From Pseudomonas tremae (GTDB taxonomy: Bacteria > Pseudomonadota > Gammaproteobacteria > Pseudomonadales > Pseudomonadaceae), in contig NZ_LJRO01000192.1 of assembly GCF_001401155.1 (NCBI RefSeq), positions 1-64,000 on the forward strand: a DNA stretch of 64,000 nt. The letters are read 5' to 3'. The notes beneath the pieces were generated by a model. That model had not been told where the DNA came from and ran no database searches. It worked only from the letters and a program-made list of their open reading frames with translations. The translations under genes were made by a program, and so were the position numbers. This document shows, piece after piece, positions 31,175-40,954 of the stretch. Each line of letters starts with the position of its first letter. The stretch's first letter is position 1.

Positions 31175-32554
31175 GTGAAAACCACAAGCACCGCATTATT
31201 GGCCTTGTCTCTGTCCTCGTTCGGCGCGTTGGTTCAGGCAGAGCCAGCCAGCCAGACATTCGTGCCGACCCAGCTGAGTTCCAAGAATGCCCAGGCCGAC
31301 GCCAACGGCTTTTTCGAAGATCAACACCTGACCGGCACGACCCGTAACTGGTATGCCAATGAACTCAAGCGTCGCGACGAGGTGTTCCGCTACAACGACA
31401 ACGGCGTCGCTGAGCAGACCTCGCGCCGTATCAACTGGCAGCAGGGCACCATCGTCAACTACACCTCGGGTTACACCCAGGGTGTTGTTGGTTTCTCCAC
31501 AGAACTGGCCCTGTACAACGCCATCGCACTGGACCGCGACACTGATGACTTCGCAGGCAATTCCAACCGTACCCTGGCCCACAGTGACGGCGATGCAGTT
31601 GGCCAGTGGAGCAAAATGGGTCTGGGCAACGTCAAGGCCCGTGTCTCCAATACAGTTCTGACCATGGGCCGCCAGTCGGTGAACACGCCGGTTATCGCCT
31701 TCATCGGCAACCGTGCCCTGCCGTCCAGCTTCCAGGGTTTTGCCGTACAGAGCGACGAATTCAACAACCTGTCCCTGCAGGCCGGCAGCTTCGACCGCGT
31801 GTCGCCACGTATGGAGCAAAGCCTGGACAAGTTCCGCTCCGAATACGGTGATCGCAGCAAGACTGCTGATCGTCTGGACATGTTCGGCGGCGACTACAAG
31901 CCTACCGACAGCCTGACCGCCAGCTTCTACGCCTCAAACCTGGAAGACTTCTGGCATCAGTACTACTTCGGTTTCACCCACGAACTGGGTGACAGCAAGG
32001 CCTTGGCCCTCAGCACCAACCTGAACTACTACAAGACCAAGGATGCTGGCCAGAGCAAGCTGGGCGCGATCGACAACGACACCTACAGCCTGTCCTTCAC
32101 CGGTACACACAACGCCCACAGCGTGAGCGTTGCGTATCAGGAAGTGAACGGTAACGAGTACTTCGACTACGCCCACGACACCAACGCGATCTTCCTCGCC
32201 AACTCCCTGCTCTCGGACTTCAACGGCCCGAATGAGAAATCCCTGCAGATCGCTTATGTGCTGAACATGGCCGAATACGGCGTGCCAGGCCTGAAGTTCA
32301 ACATCTACCAGGCTCGCGGCTGGGACATCGACGGTACTCATTACAAAGGCACCGGCTACACCGACGTGCTGGCAATGGACGGCGAAACCCACTACGAGTA
32401 CGGCATCGGTTCGTCTTACTCCGTGCAGTCCGGTCCGCTCAAGGCTACTGCTATCCGCGCGACCTACACCACCCACCGCGCCAGCGAGAATCAGGCTGAT
32501 GGCAACATCAACGAATTCCGTCTGGTGACCACTGTCCCGTTCAACATTCTCTGA
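31175..32554 (+). CDS. opdP: OprD-family outer-membrane peptide porin OpdP
   Basis: 459 residues with a signal peptide (about 1-22, ending VQA-EP) and an OprD-type 18-strand barrel whose C-terminus ends in alternating hydrophobic residues (TTVPFNIL). The family lets small nutrients through the outer membrane. OpdP (PA4501) takes glycine-glutamate and other dipeptides, and the position between two dppA genes supports that role. It starts with GTG at 31175, with AAGGGAG about ten bases upstream. A long hairpin follows the stop codon. Confidence 0.92.
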   Translation: MKTTSTALLALSLSSFGALVQAEPASQTFVPTQLSSKNAQADANGFFEDQHLTGTTRNWYANELKRRDEVFRYNDNGVAEQTSRRINWQQGTIVNYTSGYTQGVVGFSTELALYNAIALDRDTDDFAGNSNRTLAHSDGDAVGQWSKMGLGNVKARVSNTVLTMGRQSVNTPVIAFIGNRALPSSFQGFAVQSDEFNNLSLQAGSFDRVSPRMEQSLDKFRSEYGDRSKTADRLDMFGGDYKPTDSLTASFYASNLEDFWHQYYFGFTHELGDSKALALSTNLNYYKTKDAGQSKLGAIDNDTYSLSFTGTHNAHSVSVAYQEVNGNEYFDYAHDTNAIFLANSLLSDFNGPNEKSLQIAYVLNMAEYGVPGLKFNIYQARGWDIDGTHYKGTGYTDVLAMDGETHYEYGIGSSYSVQSGPLKATAIRATYTTHRASENQADGNINEFRLVTTVPFNIL

Positions 32555-32567
32555 TTCGCTGAAAAAC

Positions 32568-32601
32568 GCCCTGACGCAATGCAACAGCCTTGCGTCAGGG
32601 C
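32568..32601 (+). other. Intergenic hairpin after opdP
   Basis: GCCCTGACGCAA (32568-32579) pairs perfectly with TTGCGTCAGGGC (32590-32601), a 12-pair stem with a ten-base loop. There is no T-run; the next 37 bases lead straight into the fourth dppA. It probably stabilises or partly terminates the upstream message. Confidence 0.7.
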
Positions 32602-32637
32602 ATCACCATCGGCGTCAACTCTATGGAGGGTTCACAA

Positions 32638-34233
32638 ATGAAACTGTTATCGCTACGCAACTCGATCGCCCTGGCCCTGCTCAGCGTCGCCGTCAGTGTT
32701 TCGGCTAAACCCCTGGTGGTCTGCACCGAAGCCAGCCCTGAAGGCTTTGACATGGTGCAGTACACCACTGCCGTCACGGCCGATGCCGTGGCTGAAACCG
32801 TGTTCAACCGTCTGGCAGATTTCAAGCCCGGTTCGACTGAAGTCATCCCCGCACTGGCTGAATCCTGGGAGATCAGCGAAGACGGTCTGACCTACACCTT
32901 CCACCTGCGCAAAGGCGTCAAGTTTCACACCACCGATTATTTCAAACCGACCCGCGACATGAACGCCGACGATGTACTTTGGAGTTTTCAGCGCCAGCTG
33001 GACCCGAAACATCCGTGGCATGACAAGTCGAGCGTGGGTTTCCCCTACTTTGAAAGCATGGGCTTCAAAGAGCTGCTGAAAAGCGTCGAAAAAACCGACG
33101 ACTACACCGTCAAGTTCACCCTGACACGCCGAGAAGCGCCATTTCTGGCTGACATCGCCATGGCTTTCGCTTCGATCTACCCGGCCGAGTACGCCGACCA
33201 GTTGCTGAAAGCCAACAAGACCGGTGACCTGAACAGCAAGCCGATCGGCACCGGCCCGTTCATCTTCCAGCGTTACGCAAAAGATGCCCAGGTGCGTTTC
33301 AAGGCCAACCCGGATTACTTCCGTGGCAAGCCACCTGCCGAAGCACTGATTCTGGCCATCGCCACCGACAACAACGTGCGCCTGCAGAAGCTCAAGGCCA
33401 ACGAATGCCAGATCGCGCTGTACCCCAAGCCGGACGACATTCCGAGCATCAAGAAAGACCCTAATCTGAAGGTCGAAGAACTGGAGGCCATGACGACTTC
33501 CTATATTGCGATCAATACGACGCACAAGTACCTGAGCGACGTGCGAGTGCGCAAAGCGATCGACATGGCCTTCGACAAGGCAGCCTATGTCAATGCACTG
33601 TTCGGCAAGGGCAATGCGCTGGTTGCGGTCAACCCGTATCCGCCGACCCTGCTGGGTTACAACAACAGCCTGAAGAATCCGCCGATTGATCTCGACAAGG
33701 CACGGGCCTTACTCAAGGAAGCCGGTGTGCCGGAAGGCACCACGTTCACCCTGTTCACCCGCAATGGTGGTGGCCCGACCAACCCCAACCCGATGCTCGG
33801 GGCACAAATGATGCAGTCCGATCTGGCCAAGATCGGCATAAAGATCGACATTCGCGTCATGGAATGGGGTGAAATGCTCAAACGTGCCAAAAATGGCGAA
33901 CATGACATGGTGTCTGCCGGCTGGGCAGGCGACAATGGCGACCCTGATAACTTCCTGACCCCGATGCTCAGTTGTGAAGCGGCGAAAAACGGCGAGAACT
34001 ATGCGCGCTGGTGCAACGCCGATTTCCAGAAACTGATCGATCAGGCTCGCGAAACAGTGAACCCCCAGGAGCGCGCCACGCTCTATGAACAGGCCCAGGC
34101 AATCTTCAACAAGGACCAGCCTTGGATCAGCATGGCTCACACCAGAATGTTCACCGCCATGCGCAACAACGTAGAGGGCTATGTAATCAGCCCGCTCACC
34201 ACCAATAACTTCGCCACTACCCAGGTGAAGTAG
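32638..34233 (+). CDS. dppA4: Dipeptide ABC transporter periplasmic binding protein (fourth DppA)
   Basis: 531 residues with a signal peptide (about 1-19, ending SVSA-KP). It is the most divergent of the four binding proteins: it starts VVCTEASPEGFDMVQ, and the C-terminus reads VEGYVISPLTTNNF in place of FKISPFG. GGAGGG lies seven bases before ATG 32638. It is next to the permease genes, as is dppA4 (PA4502) in P. aeruginosa, and its different C-terminal lobe suggests another peptide range. Confidence 0.92.
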   Translation: MKLLSLRNSIALALLSVAVSVSAKPLVVCTEASPEGFDMVQYTTAVTADAVAETVFNRLADFKPGSTEVIPALAESWEISEDGLTYTFHLRKGVKFHTTDYFKPTRDMNADDVLWSFQRQLDPKHPWHDKSSVGFPYFESMGFKELLKSVEKTDDYTVKFTLTRREAPFLADIAMAFASIYPAEYADQLLKANKTGDLNSKPIGTGPFIFQRYAKDAQVRFKANPDYFRGKPPAEALILAIATDNNVRLQKLKANECQIALYPKPDDIPSIKKDPNLKVEELEAMTTSYIAINTTHKYLSDVRVRKAIDMAFDKAAYVNALFGKGNALVAVNPYPPTLLGYNNSLKNPPIDLDKARALLKEAGVPEGTTFTLFTRNGGGPTNPNPMLGAQMMQSDLAKIGIKIDIRVMEWGEMLKRAKNGEHDMVSAGWAGDNGDPDNFLTPMLSCEAAKNGENYARWCNADFQKLIDQARETVNPQERATLYEQAQAIFNKDQPWISMAHTRMFTAMRNNVEGYVISPLTTNNFATTQVK

Positions 34234-34241
34234 AAAAATAA

Positions 34242-34273
34242 TCCGGCGAGCTCGTCACCCGAGACTCGCCGGA
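34242..34273 (+). other. Intergenic hairpin between dppA4 and dppB
   Basis: TCCGGCGAG (34242-34250) pairs with CTCGCCGGA (34265-34273). It lies eight bases after the dppA4 stop codon and has no T-run, a layout like the hairpin that limits read-through from abundant binding-protein genes into permease genes. Confidence 0.65.
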
Positions 34274-34307
34274 GCACGCCTAACCGGCTGATGAGGTACA
34301 CACCAAG

Positions 34308-35318
34308 ATGTTTAGTTTTATCGCCCGCCGAGTGGGGTTGCTGATACCCACTTTCTTCGGCATCACCTTGTTGACGTTCGCACTGATTCGTCTGATCCCG
34401 GGCGACCCGGTTGAAGTCATGATGGGTGAGCGCCGGGTCGATCCGGAAATGCACGCTCAGGCCATGGAACGTCTTGGCCTGAACAAACCGCTGTATGCCC
34501 AGTACATCGATTACATCGGCAAGCTCGCCCAAGGCGATCTCGGTGAGTCGTTGCGCACGCGCACCAGTGTCTGGAGCGAGTTCACCTCGCTGTTCCCGGC
34601 CACCCTGGAGTTGTCGCTGGCAGCCCTGATTTTCGCGGGTATCCTTGGCCTGCTGGCGGGCGTGATCGCCGCACTCAAGCGAGGGTCCCTGTTCGACCAT
34701 GGGGTCATGGGTATATCCCTGGCCGGCTATTCCATGCCGATCTTCTGGTGGGGCCTGATCCTCATCATGTTCTTCTCGGTGACCCTGGGCTGGACCCCGG
34801 TGTCCGGGCGGATCGACTTGCTGTACGACATTCCGCCGGTCACCGGCTTCATGCTGATCGACACGCTGCTCAGTGACGAGCAAGGCGCGTTTCTGGATGC
34901 CCTGCATCACCTGATCCTTCCAGCCATCGTGCTGGGTACCATCCCGCTGGCGGTGATCGCCCGGATGACTCGCTCGTCGATGCTTGAAGTACTGCGTGAA
35001 GACTACGTGCGCACGGCTCGCGCCAAAGGCCTGTCGCCTGCCCGCGTGGTGTTCGTTCACGGCTTGCGTAACGCGCTGATCCCGGTACTGACCGTATTCG
35101 GTCTGCAGATCGGTACCTTGCTGGCCGGTGCGGTTCTGACAGAAACGATCTTCTCCTGGCCCGGCATCGGCAAATGGCTGATCGAAGCCATTGGCGCACG
35201 GGACTACCCGGTCGTGCAAAACGGCATTCTGCTGATCGCCTGTCTGGTGATCCTGGTCAACTTCGTGGTGGACATCCTCTACGGCTTTGCCAACCCACGC
35301 ATTCGTCACCAGCGCTGA
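34308..35318 (+). CDS. dppB: Dipeptide ABC transporter permease DppB
   Basis: 336-residue inner-membrane permease with the N-terminal cap MFSFIARRVGLLIPTFFGIT and about six helices. The EAA loop that contacts the ATPases is at EDYVRTARAKGLSPARVVFVH (about 227-247). It forms the translocation pore with DppC. It starts 74 bases after dppA4, and its stop codon is 11 bases before the dppC start. Confidence 0.95.
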   Translation: MFSFIARRVGLLIPTFFGITLLTFALIRLIPGDPVEVMMGERRVDPEMHAQAMERLGLNKPLYAQYIDYIGKLAQGDLGESLRTRTSVWSEFTSLFPATLELSLAALIFAGILGLLAGVIAALKRGSLFDHGVMGISLAGYSMPIFWWGLILIMFFSVTLGWTPVSGRIDLLYDIPPVTGFMLIDTLLSDEQGAFLDALHHLILPAIVLGTIPLAVIARMTRSSMLEVLREDYVRTARAKGLSPARVVFVHGLRNALIPVLTVFGLQIGTLLAGAVLTETIFSWPGIGKWLIEAIGARDYPVVQNGILLIACLVILVNFVVDILYGFANPRIRHQR

Positions 35319-35328
35319 GATTATCGAT

Positions 35329-36240
35329 ATGAGCACCCCTACTCCTGCGGTAGCAGTCGATCAAAGCCTGCTTTACCCGTCCCCGTACAAAGAATTCTGG
35401 CAAGCGTTCTCCAAGAACAAAGGCGCAGTTGCCGGCCTGATGTTCATGATCCTGATCGTGTTCTGCGCCCTGTTCGCCCCATGGGTTGCCCCCCATGACC
35501 CGAGCGAGCAGTACCGCGACTTTCTGCTGACCCCTCCGGTCTGGCTAGAAGGCGGCCAATGGCAATTCATCCTCGGCACCGACGAACTGGGCCGTGACCT
35601 GCTGTCGCGCCTGATCCAGGGTTCGCGCCTGTCTCTGCTGATCGGCTTGGCCTCGGTGGTCATGTCGCTGATCCCTGGCATCCTGCTGGGCCTGCTGGCG
35701 GGCTTCTTCCCGCGCGTGTTGGGCCCGTCGGTCATGCGCCTGATGGACATCATGCTGGCCCTGCCATCGCTGCTGCTGGCGGTCGCCATCGTGGCAATTC
35801 TCGGCCCTGGCCTGATCAATACCGTCATCGCCATCGCCATCGTGTCGCTGCCGTCCTACGTGCGCCTGACCCGTGCTGCGGTGATGGGCGAACTGAACCG
35901 CGACTACGTGACCGCTGCACGTCTGGCCGGTGCCACCCTGCCGCGCCTTATGTTCATCACCGTGCTGCCGAACTGCATGGCGCCGCTGATCGTTCAGGCA
36001 ACGCTGAGCTTCTCGTCGGCGATTCTCGACGCAGCGGCACTGGGCTTCCTGGGCCTTGGCGTACAACCGCCAACGCCTGAGTGGGGCACCATGCTCGCCT
36101 CGGCCCGCGACTACATCGAACGTGCCTGGTGGGTCGTAAGCCTGCCTGGTCTGACCATTTTGCTCAGCGTGCTGGCAATCAACCTGATGGGCGACGGTCT
36201 GCGCGATGCGCTGGACCCGAAACTCAAAAACGCCGCCTGA
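35329..36240 (+). CDS. dppC: Dipeptide ABC transporter permease DppC
   Basis: 303 residues. The N-terminal OppC_N segment ([20 protein letters not shown]) is followed by six helices and the EAA loop [20 protein letters not shown] (about 187-206). It pairs with DppB. The frame is open from 35287 within dppB; ATG 35329, 11 bases after the dppB stop codon and with GAGAT upstream, is the natural start. Confidence 0.95.
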   Translation: MSTPTPAVAVDQSLLYPSPYKEFWQAFSKNKGAVAGLMFMILIVFCALFAPWVAPHDPSEQYRDFLLTPPVWLEGGQWQFILGTDELGRDLLSRLIQGSRLSLLIGLASVVMSLIPGILLGLLAGFFPRVLGPSVMRLMDIMLALPSLLLAVAIVAILGPGLINTVIAIAIVSLPSYVRLTRAAVMGELNRDYVTAARLAGATLPRLMFITVLPNCMAPLIVQATLSFSSAILDAAALGFLGLGVQPPTPEWGTMLASARDYIERAWWVVSLPGLTILLSVLAINLMGDGLRDALDPKLKNAA

Positions 36241-36250
36241 GGAGATTCGC

Positions 36251-37219
36251 ATGTCACTTCTTGAAATCAAGAATCTCAATGTCCGCTTCGGCGACACCAC
36301 GGCCGTACCCGTTGTGGACGGCCTGTCCCTGAGCGTAGACCGGGGTGAAGTACTGGCCATCGTGGGTGAATCGGGTTCCGGTAAATCCGTCACCATGATG
36401 GCGCTGATGGGGCTGATCGATTCGCCCGGCATCATCACCGCCGATGCGCTCAACTTCGACGGCAATGACCTGCTCAAGCTCAGCTCGCGGCAGCGTCGTC
36501 GCATCATCGGAAAAGACCTGTCGATGGTTTTTCAGGACCCGATGACGGCCTTGAACCCGAGCTACACCGTCGGCTTCCAGATCGAGGAAGTATTGCGCCA
36601 GCACCTGAACATGTCGGGCAAGGCTGCACGTCAACGTGCGCTGGAACTGCTGGAAAAGGTTGAAATACCTGGCGCTGCTGCGCGTCTGAATGCCTACCCG
36701 CATCAGCTGTCGGGCGGCATGAGCCAGCGTGTGGCGATTGCCATGGCCATTGCCGGCGAGCCAAAACTGTTGATTGCCGACGAACCGACCACCGCACTGG
36801 ATGTGACCATTCAGGCGCAGATCATGGACCTGCTGCTGAGCCTGCAGAAAGAACAGGACATGGCGCTGGTGCTGATCACCCACGACCTGGCCGTCGTTGC
36901 CGAAACAGCGCAGCGTGTCTGCGTGATGTACGCCGGTCAGGCTGTCGAAGTCGGTCAGGTGCCGGGGCTGTTCGACGTACCTGCCCACCCGTACAGCGAG
37001 GCGCTGCTCGCCGCCATTCCCGAGCACAGCATGGGCGCCGAACGCCTTGCCACCTTGCCGGGCATGGTCCCAGGCCGCTATGACCGCCCGCAGGGTTGCC
37101 TGCTGTCGCCGCGCTGCCCTTACGTGCGCGACAACTGCCGGACCCAGCGTCCGGACCTGGCGCCTAAGGCACATAGCCTGGCACGCTGCTTCTATCCCTT
37201 GAACCAGGAGGTGGCGTAA
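36251..37219 (+). CDS. dppD: Dipeptide ABC transporter ATPase DppD
   Basis: 322 residues: Walker [11 protein letters not shown] (about 38-47), signature [12 protein letters not shown], Walker [13 protein letters not shown], and the C-terminal OppD/F domain with the iron-sulfur type cysteine pattern ([14 protein letters not shown]) found in DppD. It powers import together with DppF. GGAG precedes ATG 36251. The stop codon overlaps the dppF start in TAATG. Confidence 0.95.
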   Translation: MSLLEIKNLNVRFGDTTAVPVVDGLSLSVDRGEVLAIVGESGSGKSVTMMALMGLIDSPGIITADALNFDGNDLLKLSSRQRRRIIGKDLSMVFQDPMTALNPSYTVGFQIEEVLRQHLNMSGKAARQRALELLEKVEIPGAAARLNAYPHQLSGGMSQRVAIAMAIAGEPKLLIADEPTTALDVTIQAQIMDLLLSLQKEQDMALVLITHDLAVVAETAQRVCVMYAGQAVEVGQVPGLFDVPAHPYSEALLAAIPEHSMGAERLATLPGMVPGRYDRPQGCLLSPRCPYVRDNCRTQRPDLAPKAHSLARCFYPLNQEVA

Positions 37220-38193
37220 TGAGCGTCGTACTTACCGCCCGCGACCTTACCCGTCACTACGAAGTCTCCCGCGGCCTGTTCAAAGGCACAGCGCTGGTGC
37301 GTGCGCTCAATGGTGTGTCCTTCGAGCTGGAAGCCGGCAAGACCCTGGCGGTGGTCGGCGAGTCCGGCTGCGGCAAGTCGACACTGGCCCGCGCCCTGAC
37401 CCTGATCGAAGAGCCTTCCTCCGGTTCACTGAAAATCGCCGGTCAGGAAGTCACTGGAGCAAGCAAGTCTGAACGTAAGCAACTGCGCAAAGATGTACAG
37501 ATGGTCTTTCAGAGCCCTTATGCCTCGCTGAATCCGCGTCAGAAAGTCGGTGATCAATTAGGCGAACCGCTGCTGATCAACACCAAACTGTCAGCCGCAG
37601 AACGCCGCGAAAAAGTGCAGGCCATGATGGCTCAGGTCGGTTTGCGCCCTGAGCACTACCAGCGCTATCCGCACATGTTTTCCGGTGGTCAGCGTCAGCG
37701 TATCGCGCTGGCCCGGGCGATGATGCTGCAGCCCAAAGTGCTGGTGGCGGATGAACCGACTTCAGCGCTGGACGTGTCGATTCAGGCGCAGGTGCTGAAC
37801 CTGTTCATGGATCTGCAAAAGGAGTTCAACACTGCTTACGTGTTCATCTCCCACAACCTGTCGGTGGTGCGTCATGTCGCCGATACAGTTCTGGTGATGT
37901 ACCTGGGCCGCCCTGCGGAAATGGGCCCGAAGGAAGAGATCTACAACCGTCCGCTGCACCCTTACACACAAGCGCTACTGTCTGCGACCCCGACCATTCA
38001 CCCGGACCCGCTCAAACCGAAGATCAAGATCGTCGGCGAACTGCCCAACCCGCTCAACCCGCCAAGCGGCTGCGCCTTCCACAAGCGCTGCCCCTATGCG
38101 ACCGAGCGTTGCTCCACCGAAGTGCCGGAGCTGCGTCTGGTGGACAACCGCCAGGTGGCCTGCCATTACGCCGAGCAGTTCGTAGCCGCGTAG
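37219..38193 (+). CDS. dppF: Dipeptide ABC transporter ATPase DppF
   Basis: 324 residues: Walker A GESGCGKSTLA (about 50-60), signature FSGGQRQRIALARAM, Walker B LVADEPTSALD, and the C-terminal cysteine pattern CAFHKRCPYATERC. It forms the ATPase heterodimer with DppD. It is translationally coupled to dppD and is the last gene of the operon, followed at once by a dispersed hairpin repeat that may act as terminator. Confidence 0.95.
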   Translation: MSVVLTARDLTRHYEVSRGLFKGTALVRALNGVSFELEAGKTLAVVGESGCGKSTLARALTLIEEPSSGSLKIAGQEVTGASKSERKQLRKDVQMVFQSPYASLNPRQKVGDQLGEPLLINTKLSAAERREKVQAMMAQVGLRPEHYQRYPHMFSGGQRQRIALARAMMLQPKVLVADEPTSALDVSIQAQVLNLFMDLQKEFNTAYVFISHNLSVVRHVADTVLVMYLGRPAEMGPKEEIYNRPLHPYTQALLSATPTIHPDPLKPKIKIVGELPNPLNPPSGCAFHKRCPYATERCSTEVPELRLVDNRQVACHYAEQFVAA

Positions 38194-38210
38194 CTAAAAG
38201 CTAAAAGCCT

Positions 38211-38263
38211 ATCGTGCCCATGCTCCAGCGTGGGCACGCCTTTCTGGACGCTCCGCGCCTGAT
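38211..38263 (+). repeat. Dispersed hairpin repeat, copy A
   Basis: A roughly 53-base element starting ATCGTGCCCATGCTCC, with the stem GTGCCCA / TGGGCAC and then CTTTCTGGACGCT. A second copy is at 53713-53764. Both lie straight after the last gene of a transcription unit (dppF here, prfC there), so they probably double as transcription ends. Confidence 0.8.
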
Positions 38264-38296
38264 CTTCATAAACCGCTCCATTAGCAAGAACCCCGG

Positions 38297-40825
38297 TCAG
38301 TACACATCCCGCCGATAACGTCCCTGCTCGATCAGCTCACTGACTCTCTGCTCTCCCAGCACGTCCTTCAACACCTGATCCACCCCCGCCGCCATACCCA
38401 GCAAGCTGCCGCAGATGTAGATAGCTGCACCGTCATCAAGCCATGTGCGCAACTCATCAGCCGTCTCGCGCAAGCGATCCTGCACGTAGACCTTCTCGGC
38501 CTGATCACGCGAGAACGCCAGGTCAAGACGGCTCAGACGACCGGCCTCCAGCCAACTCTGCAGTTCTGTAGCGCAATGGAAGTCATATGCCCGATTACGT
38601 TCACCAAATAACAGCCAGTTACGCATCTGCCCTTGGGTAATGCGGGCCCTTAAAAGGCTGCGCAAGCCGGCCAACCCGGTGCCGTTGCCAAGCAAAATCA
38701 GCGGCACCGGTTCAACCGGCAGGTGAAAGCTGCTGTTACGCCGCACGCGCAGACTGATAGCGCTGTCGAGAGCGGCATGCTCGGTAAGCCAGCCAGACCC
38801 CAGCCCCAGCGTGCCGTCGGGATGAACCTCCTGACGAACAATGAGTTGCAGACAGCCATCTTCGGGAATGGAAGCGATTGAATATTCACGCGCAGACAGA
38901 GGCGCCAACGCATCGACCAGCGCTTGCGCATGCAGGCCCACCAGATGCGCACGGTTCTGCGGTAACTGGCATGTGGCCAGCGCCTGTACGAGTGATTCGC
39001 GCAACCCGCCGACCTGCACCTGAGTAAACGGATCAATGCCCAACCCATCAAGAAACGGCTCAATGGCAGAAGCTGCGTTACGAGGCATCACCTCGGCCAG
39101 GTCACCCGCCTGCCAGCTGGTTGATGCTGGAGCAATCAAGTCCAGCAGATACACCTTCGAACCGCTGCTGCCAGGGTTCAGGTGTTCGCGACGCGTCAAG
39201 GTCCAGTTTTCGAAAACCGGTGCTTGCCAACTTCCCGATTGCGGTGCGCTACCGGTCAGTTGCCCGAGTTGCTGCTGCCATCGCTGCAAGGCGGCGGGAT
39301 CGACCCTGTCGACTTCGATCGGAGCGAACAGGGTGCGTGCGCCACGTTCGGCCAGCCAGTCATTCAAACGATGGGCGAAACCACAGAAATGCGCATACTG
39401 CCGGTCGCCCAGCGCCAGTACTGCGTAATTGAGCGTGTCCAGAGCGATCGGGCTGCCCATTAGCTTGCGCTCGAACCCTCGGGCACTGTCCGGGGCTTCT
39501 CCGTCTCCGAATGTGCTGACGATAAACAGCGCGTTACGGCTTTGACACAGATCCTGCACGGTCACGTCGCCCAATCGCTGCACGCGCGCAGGCACCCCTG
39601 CGACCTGTAACTGGCTCGCCGTCTGCCACGCCAGTTGTTCGGCAAAGCCGCTTTGACTGGCAAAACCGATCAGCCAGGCAGACGTGTCAGCGGATACGTC
39701 TTCTGACAACGCCATACGTGCGCTTTTGATGTCACGCTGCTTGCGGCGTCGATCCAGGTACAGCAACCAGCCAGTAACAAAAAACAGCGGCATCATCAAC
39801 GCCGCAGCAGTCATGACGATTCGACCAAAGAGGCCGAAGTAGCTCCCCACGTGCAGCGCATAGTTGCTGGCCAGCAATTGCTCCCCGATGCTGAGCTTGG
39901 CATAGCGCGACACTGAACTGACCTGCCCGCTGGCCGGGTCAAGCGTGATGCTGTTCAGGGCGCGCGAATGCGGCGAGTTCTGCAGCAGGTAAAATACCGT
40001 GGCAGGCTGACCACCCGCAGCAGGCAGGCGCAGGTTATAAGCTCGTAAGCCAGGCCCGGCAGTTTTTTGAATACTGTCCCAGATGGCCGCATAGTCCACT
40101 GCCAAAGGTTCTTTCTTGCCGGTGATAACCGTGGAGATCTTGCGCGACTCCAGCGACGGGCCGCCCAGCAGCTTGTTCAGACCATTGCTCATCCAGTCAT
40201 AAGACCAGCTCAAGCCAGTAATGGCGAACAGCAGGTAGAACAACAGGCACCATGTGCCAAAAACCGAGTGCAGGTCCCAGTTGAAACTGCGGCCTTTTTT
40301 GGCCCAGTCGAGGGTCAGCCAGACACGCCAGTTGCGTGCCTGACGGGGCCAGCGAAGGTAAAGCCCGGACAGGCAGAAGAACACCAGAATCAGCGTACAG
40401 GCCGCCGTAATCTGCTTGCCGAACTCGCCCATGGCCAGATAACGATGCAGTTTAAGGACGAAATCGAAAAAACCTTCACCCGCAGCATCGCCCTTCAGCT
40501 CGCCCGTGTAAGGATCGAAATTGCGTTTGGGGCCTCGTCTTTCGCCCGGTTCAGGTGTGAAGTACACCTGAGCGGCACGATTCCCGACGGTTTCGACACG
40601 CAGGATGGCCACGGTTAGCCCGGTTGCGGCCTCCAGTTTGCGCACAAGCTCGAGGGGCGGCAGTGTCGCGTGGCGCGCTTCAACAAGCAGAGCGTCAGGG
40701 TTGAAGGCATCGAGAATTTCGTCCTCGAACGAATACAGTGCGCCGGTGATACCCATCAGGGTCAGAACCAGGCCTGCCGTGATCCCGAAGAACCAGTGCA
40801 TCTGAAACAGGACTTTCTTCAACAC
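38297..40825 (-). CDS. PepSY-flavodoxin-ferredoxin reductase fusion (membrane flavoreductase)
   Basis: 842 residues. The N-terminal PepSY-associated membrane region (about 1-370) has four main helices and conserved histidines ([37 protein letters not shown]). A flavodoxin domain (about 383-525) follows with the FMN loop FASQSGFAE. Then come an FAD-binding domain with REYSIAS (about 655) and an NADPH domain with [10 protein letters not shown] and [10 protein letters not shown]. This is the layout of sulfite-reductase-flavoprotein-like membrane reductases such as PA4513. It probably passes electrons across the inner membrane to reduce ferric siderophores. It starts with GTG; a palindrome lies just upstream. 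Confidence 0.88.
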   Translation of the reverse strand: MLKKVLFQMHWFFGITAGLVLTLMGITGALYSFEDEILDAFNPDALLVEARHATLPPLELVRKLEAATGLTVAILRVETVGNRAAQVYFTPEPGERRGPKRNFDPYTGELKGDAAGEGFFDFVLKLHRYLAMGEFGKQITAACTLILVFFCLSGLYLRWPRQARNWRVWLTLDWAKKGRSFNWDLHSVFGTWCLLFYLLFAITGLSWSYDWMSNGLNKLLGGPSLESRKISTVITGKKEPLAVDYAAIWDSIQKTAGPGLRAYNLRLPAAGGQPATVFYLLQNSPHSRALNSITLDPASGQVSSVSRYAKLSIGEQLLASNYALHVGSYFGLFGRIVMTAAALMMPLFFVTGWLLYLDRRRKQRDIKSARMALSEDVSADTSAWLIGFASQSGFAEQLAWQTASQLQVAGVPARVQRLGDVTVQDLCQSRNALFIVSTFGDGEAPDSARGFERKLMGSPIALDTLNYAVLALGDRQYAHFCGFAHRLNDWLAERGARTLFAPIEVDRVDPAALQRWQQQLGQLTGSAPQSGSWQAPVFENWTLTRREHLNPGSSGSKVYLLDLIAPASTSWQAGDLAEVMPRNAASAIEPFLDGLGIDPFTQVQVGGLRESLVQALATCQLPQNRAHLVGLHAQALVDALAPLSAREYSIASIPEDGCLQLIVRQEVHPDGTLGLGSGWLTEHAALDSAISLRVRRNSSFHLPVEPVPLILLGNGTGLAGLRSLLRARITQGQMRNWLLFGERNRAYDFHCATELQSWLEAGRLSRLDLAFSRDQAEKVYVQDRLRETADELRTWLDDGAAIYICGSLLGMAAGVDQVLKDVLGEQRVSELIEQGRYRRDVY

Positions 40826-40842
40826 ACTCGCTACTCACTCAT

Positions 40843-40857
40843 ATTGCGCGGCGCAAT
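40843..40857. promoter_or_regulatory. 15-bp palindrome upstream of the flavoreductase
   Basis: ATTGCGC-G-GCGCAAT, perfect, 17 bases before the GTG start of the leftward flavoreductase gene. It could be an operator. It does not look like a Fur box. Confidence 0.4.
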
Positions 40858-40954
40858 TAATGCACTGACGGCCATGGTGTGTCCATCTGTAACGTGCGTT
40901 TTGCCATAAGCCGCAAAGCCAGCCGGTGGTGCCAGGCGTTGCAATACCGGGCTA

